The position numbers and the translations under genes are program-made. DNA of 9,695 bases from JAERML01 sp035687895 (GTDB taxonomy: Bacteria > Bacteroidota > Ignavibacteria > UBA10030 > UBA6906). The notes beneath the pieces are model-generated. The model saw only the letters and a list, made by a program, of their open reading frames with translations, ran no database searches and was not told where the DNA came from. The stretch lies in assembly GCA_035687895.1 (NCBI GenBank), contig DASRUE010000096.1, positions 1 through 9,695 on the forward strand, read 5' to 3'. Below are positions 7,295 through 9,695 of the stretch, piece by piece. Within the stretch, counting starts at the first letter, position 1, and the number at the start of each line of letters is the position of its first letter.

Positions 7295-9196
7295 TCACCC
7301 GGACATCCGCTTCAAGATCACCTCCATCTCATCCATTACCCGATTCATCTTTTTCATTGTCAGTTCAAACGGCGTTGAGGTGGTCATATCTACCCCCGCC
7401 TTCCTGAGAAGGTCGATCGGGTAGTCCGAGCCACCGGCGGAGAGAAGCTCGATATAGCGGCGCGTTGCTGCCTTGTCGCCGGCAAGAACTTGTTCCGATA
7501 GCGCTGCAGAAGCCGTGTATGATGTCGCGTACTGATACACATAAAAATTGTAGAAGAAATGAGGGACGTTCGCCCATTCCACTTTGATCTCATCGCCGAC
7601 TATGCAGACGCCCTTGTCGTGACCGTAGTACTTCCTGTTGACCTCGTCGTAGAGAACGCCCAGTGCATCGCCCGTGAGCGACTCTCCCCTCTCCGCTACT
7701 TCGTGGATGCGGAGCTCGAATTCCGCGAACTGTGCCTGGCGGAAGACCGTCCCCCGTATTCCGTCAAGGTAGTTGCCGAGAAGTGAGAGGCGGATACCGT
7801 CATCGGTAATGGTTTTCAACATATGGTCCATCAGCAGCGCTTCGTTGAACGTGGAGGCAACTTCAGCTACAAAGATGGAATAATCGGCAGTCGCATACGG
7901 CTGGGTTTTATTCGTAAGGTAGCTGTGCATCGTATGTCCCAGCTCGTGCGTCAGGGTGCTCATATCCTCGTACTTGCCGTTGTAGTTGAGCAGTATGTAG
8001 GGATGGACGTCATAGACAGCGCCGTTGGAATACGCGCCCGACCGTTTCCCTTCATTGGGGTAGACGTCCAGCCAGCGCTCGGCGAATGCCCTGCGCGCCA
8101 CGGAGACATACTCTTCGCCCAGCGGCGCAAGGGATGCAAGGATCTGCTCTTGTGACTCTTCGATGGTGAACTTCAGATCCACCTCATGCACCAGAGGCGC
8201 GTAGAGGTCGTAGTAGTGAAGCTGGTCCACACCGAGAATTTTCTTTCGGAGATACAGGTAGCGGTGGAATGTCCCGAGATGGGCACCGACGTTGTCGATA
8301 AGACCCTGGTAGACGGCGCGGGGGATGTTGCTTCCGTCGAGCGCGCGGGCAAGGCAGGAGTCGTATTTCCTCGCCTTCATGAAAAACATGTTCTTCTTCA
8401 CTTCGGCATACAGTTGTGCGCCGAAGGTCCGACGGTAGTCGTTCAGCCTCCCGAAATACGCGGCAAACACGATTTTCCGGTCCTCTCTGTTCGGCGCCGA
8501 GCGATACACGCTGAAATTTGCTTTGTCCATCTTCACCGTTTTTCCATCGCTCAAGGTAACAGCGGGAAACGGGAACTCTGCATTCGAGAAGATGCTGTAG
8601 ATGCTGGTCGGGCCGTCGGCGATCAGCCCGGCATCGGCAAGGATTTTCTCCTCTCCCTCATCGCCGGTGTGATTCTTCCTGCGGAGGATGTCCTTGATCC
8701 CGTGCTCATAGATTTTCAGACGGGGTTCTTCCGCGATGAAACGGTCGATCACCGCGGGATCCATCTTCAGAATGTCGGGCTGAATGAACGAACTCCTGGC
8801 GGAAAAGTCTGCGCCAATCTGCCCCATCTCCTGCTCCATTCCCAGGTATTTCGCGTCGCGGGTATCCTCATCGGAGTGCGTGCTCGCATAACAATACAGC
8901 CGGGTATATTCCTTGCTCAGCCGGTTCACCAACTCGAAACATTCCAGCATCATCCGCGCCGAACTGCCGATTTTGCCACGGAATGGTTCAATAGCGGGGA
9001 GTTGTCTGAGGAGTTGTTCCTTTGCATTCTTCCAGGCATCATCGGTCGGATAGATCTCGGTGAGATTCCACTTGTATTGTTCGGGGATCGCGTTTCGCTC
9101 TCGTTGCATGACTGTCGGCGTTATCGAGGCTGTTTCGCCGGAGAAAATCGGGGAGATCATTCTGTCTTGCATACGTCCAAACACATTCATATTCAT
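7295..9196 (-). CDS. M3 family oligoendopeptidase F-like metallopeptidase, predicted cytosolic
   Basis: This 633-residue zinc peptidase is a tandem paralogue of the 5234-7120 product: 76 of the last 96 residues are identical by hand count, and overall identity looks near two-thirds. Zinc ligands H417 and H421 of HELGH and E445 of FVAEVAS are intact, as is VPHFFYNFYVYQYATS near residue 544. Unlike its neighbour it has no signal peptide: the 29 residues before MQRERNAIPEQYKWNL are polar, so it should act in the cytoplasm on imported peptides. The start is uncertain. ATGs also occur at 9172, 9160 and 9109, and none has a clear ribosome-binding site; homology to the paralogue begins only around residue 31. 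I kept the longest form because it fits a possible promoter upstream. A 174-bp gap, with its own promoter, separates it from the next gene. Confidence 0.93.
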   Translation of the reverse strand: MNMNVFGRMQDRMISPIFSGETASITPTVMQRERNAIPEQYKWNLTEIYPTDDAWKNAKEQLLRQLPAIEPFRGKIGSSARMMLECFELVNRLSKEYTRLYCYASTHSDEDTRDAKYLGMEQEMGQIGADFSARSSFIQPDILKMDPAVIDRFIAEEPRLKIYEHGIKDILRRKNHTGDEGEEKILADAGLIADGPTSIYSIFSNAEFPFPAVTLSDGKTVKMDKANFSVYRSAPNREDRKIVFAAYFGRLNDYRRTFGAQLYAEVKKNMFFMKARKYDSCLARALDGSNIPRAVYQGLIDNVGAHLGTFHRYLYLRKKILGVDQLHYYDLYAPLVHEVDLKFTIEESQEQILASLAPLGEEYVSVARRAFAERWLDVYPNEGKRSGAYSNGAVYDVHPYILLNYNGKYEDMSTLTHELGHTMHSYLTNKTQPYATADYSIFVAEVASTFNEALLMDHMLKTITDDGIRLSLLGNYLDGIRGTVFRQAQFAEFELRIHEVAERGESLTGDALGVLYDEVNRKYYGHDKGVCIVGDEIKVEWANVPHFFYNFYVYQYATSYTASAALSEQVLAGDKAATRRYIELLSAGGSDYPIDLLRKAGVDMTTSTPFELTMKKMNRVMDEMEVILKRMSG

Positions 9197-9225
9197 CGCA
9201 CAATGGTTGGGATTTATTGGCTTAC

Positions 9226-9254
9226 AATGTACTAGGAAGAGGACGAAAGGGCAA
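9226..9254 (-). promoter_or_regulatory. Possible sigma-70-like promoter of the cytosolic M3 gene
   Basis: On the - strand TTGCCC (9254-9249) and TACATT (9231-9226) are exactly 17 bp apart, with the -10 element 29 bp before the ATG at 9196. The -35 half matches the consensus in four of six positions. It lies in the 90-bp gap after the anti-sigma gene, where no terminator hairpin is visible, so read-through is also possible. Confidence 0.3.
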
Positions 9255-9286
9255 CTGGAAGGTGGGGCGGAGTCGGGAAGAACCTA

Positions 9287-9695
9287 CTATCTCCGGGTCC
9301 CCATCAGATACAACTCACCTGTTGGGTGTGGAGCGCCTCCCTTTGATTCAAGCGTGACGGAAAACGCGATGACATCTCGCGGGTCGGTGATAGCCAGGTC
9401 TTCGATCCGAAGGAATTCGGTGCTGGTGTCACTCACGGCAAACGCACCCGCACTGATAGCAGTCTTGTCTTTAATAAGCCAGAGTCGGTACTCCTTTTCC
9501 GGCGGGACCGATGGGAGATTGGTTGCCTGAAGCAATGCTTTCCTCCCGTCCGGGTCCAGGAAGATCTTCCCGTACGACAGAGAGTCGATCCCTCCATCCA
9601 ATTCTATAACCTCAATTCGCTTTGAGGCAAGGGTGGTAAGGAATTCGCGCTTTTGTATCACCTCATCGCTCAGCAACACCAGTTGTCTGTTCTGG
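9287..9695 (-). CDS. RskA-like anti-sigma factor, C-terminal domain (5' end outside window)
   Basis: The frame is open to the right edge, so the GTG at 9679 is internal; 135 residues of the C-terminal part are visible. The pattern matches the extracytoplasmic domain of RskA-type anti-sigma-K factors. A short helical lead ends near VIQKREFLTTLAS, then come IEVIELDG, a block with KIFLDPDGRKALLQATNLP, KEYRLWLIKDK (about 66-76), AISAGAF, and VTLESKGGAPHPTGELYLMG near the end, followed by two Arg and TAG. The family holds an ECF sigma factor at the membrane through an N-terminal zinc-finger-like domain and one membrane helix; those parts, and any sigma gene, would lie to the right of the window. 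A single-domain RskA-fold protein without sigma-binding capacity cannot be excluded from this fragment. Confidence 0.8.
   Translation of the reverse strand, partial: QNRQLVLLSDEVIQKREFLTTLASKRIEVIELDGGIDSLSYGKIFLDPDGRKALLQATNLPSVPPEKEYRLWLIKDKTAISAGAFAVSDTSTEFLRIEDLAITDPRDVIAFSVTLESKGGAPHPTGELYLMGTRR

Noticed and set aside
7280..7305. Imperfect hairpin TGTCCCGG / CCGGACA spanning the stop codon of the cytosolic M3 gene, considered as a terminator
   Set aside because: It has a bulge, a short stem, overlaps the coding end and has no T-tract on the - strand.
8186..9235. A 349-codon open frame on the + strand opposite the cytosolic M3 gene
   Set aside because: It lies antisense to a gene with an intact zinc site and clear paralogue, has no recognisable domain, and reflects the codon bias of the real gene.
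1..9695. CRISPR arrays, tRNA or rRNA genes, insertion sequences, attachment sites, phage genes
   Set aside because: No regularly spaced repeats, cloverleaf-like sequence, transposase motifs or terminal inverted repeats were seen; nearly all sequence is explained by seven conserved genes.

Overview
This window is an ordinary, densely coded chromosomal segment of moderate GC (roughly mid-50s percent by impression). The best taxonomic clue is the secreted peptidase at 2850-5159. It ends in a QNYPNPFNPATSIRFELP-type C-terminal sorting domain with a terminal basic, leucine-rich tail, as used by type IX secretion systems in the Bacteroidota/Ignavibacteria/Kapabacteria (FCB) lineage. A large homodimer-type pyruvate:ferredoxin oxidoreductase (NifJ) next to a dihydroorotate-dehydrogenase-like flavoprotein fits an anaerobic or facultative member of that group. 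I cannot name a species.

Layout. Bases 1-2161 (+) hold the C-terminal third of NifJ (cut by the left edge) and, 49 bp later, the dihydroorotate-dehydrogenase-like gene, probably co-transcribed. Bases 2162-2354 are a leader region with one protein-like but unproven 34-codon ORF. Bases 2355-2801 encode a small CoA-binding Rossmann protein. Bases 2850-5159 encode an exported M1 zinc aminopeptidase with an Fn3-like domain and a type IX sorting domain. A perfect 10-bp stem terminator at 5184-5211 separates this + strand block from a - strand block. Reading right to left, the - strand block holds the C-terminal part of an RskA-like anti-sigma factor (cut by the right edge), an M3 oligoendopeptidase F without a signal peptide (7295-9196), and a close paralogue with a signal peptide (5234-7120). 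The exported copy has its own well-formed promoter abutting a perfect 14-bp palindrome.

How it may work together. The three metallopeptidases form a peptide-degrading set: M1 trims N-termini at or outside the cell surface, the exported M3 cuts oligopeptides beyond the inner membrane, and the cytosolic M3 finishes peptides after uptake. NifJ handles pyruvate (possibly including carbon from amino acids) by reducing ferredoxin. This is inference from gene content. I found no CRISPR array, insertion sequence, tRNA, rRNA, phage gene or obvious undescribed system. The most unusual items are the DHOD-like protein lacking the usual catalytic Cys/Ser, the CPNC pair beside the M1 zinc site, the tandem M3 pair with different predicted locations, and the short palindrome/octamer elements around the exported M3 gene.
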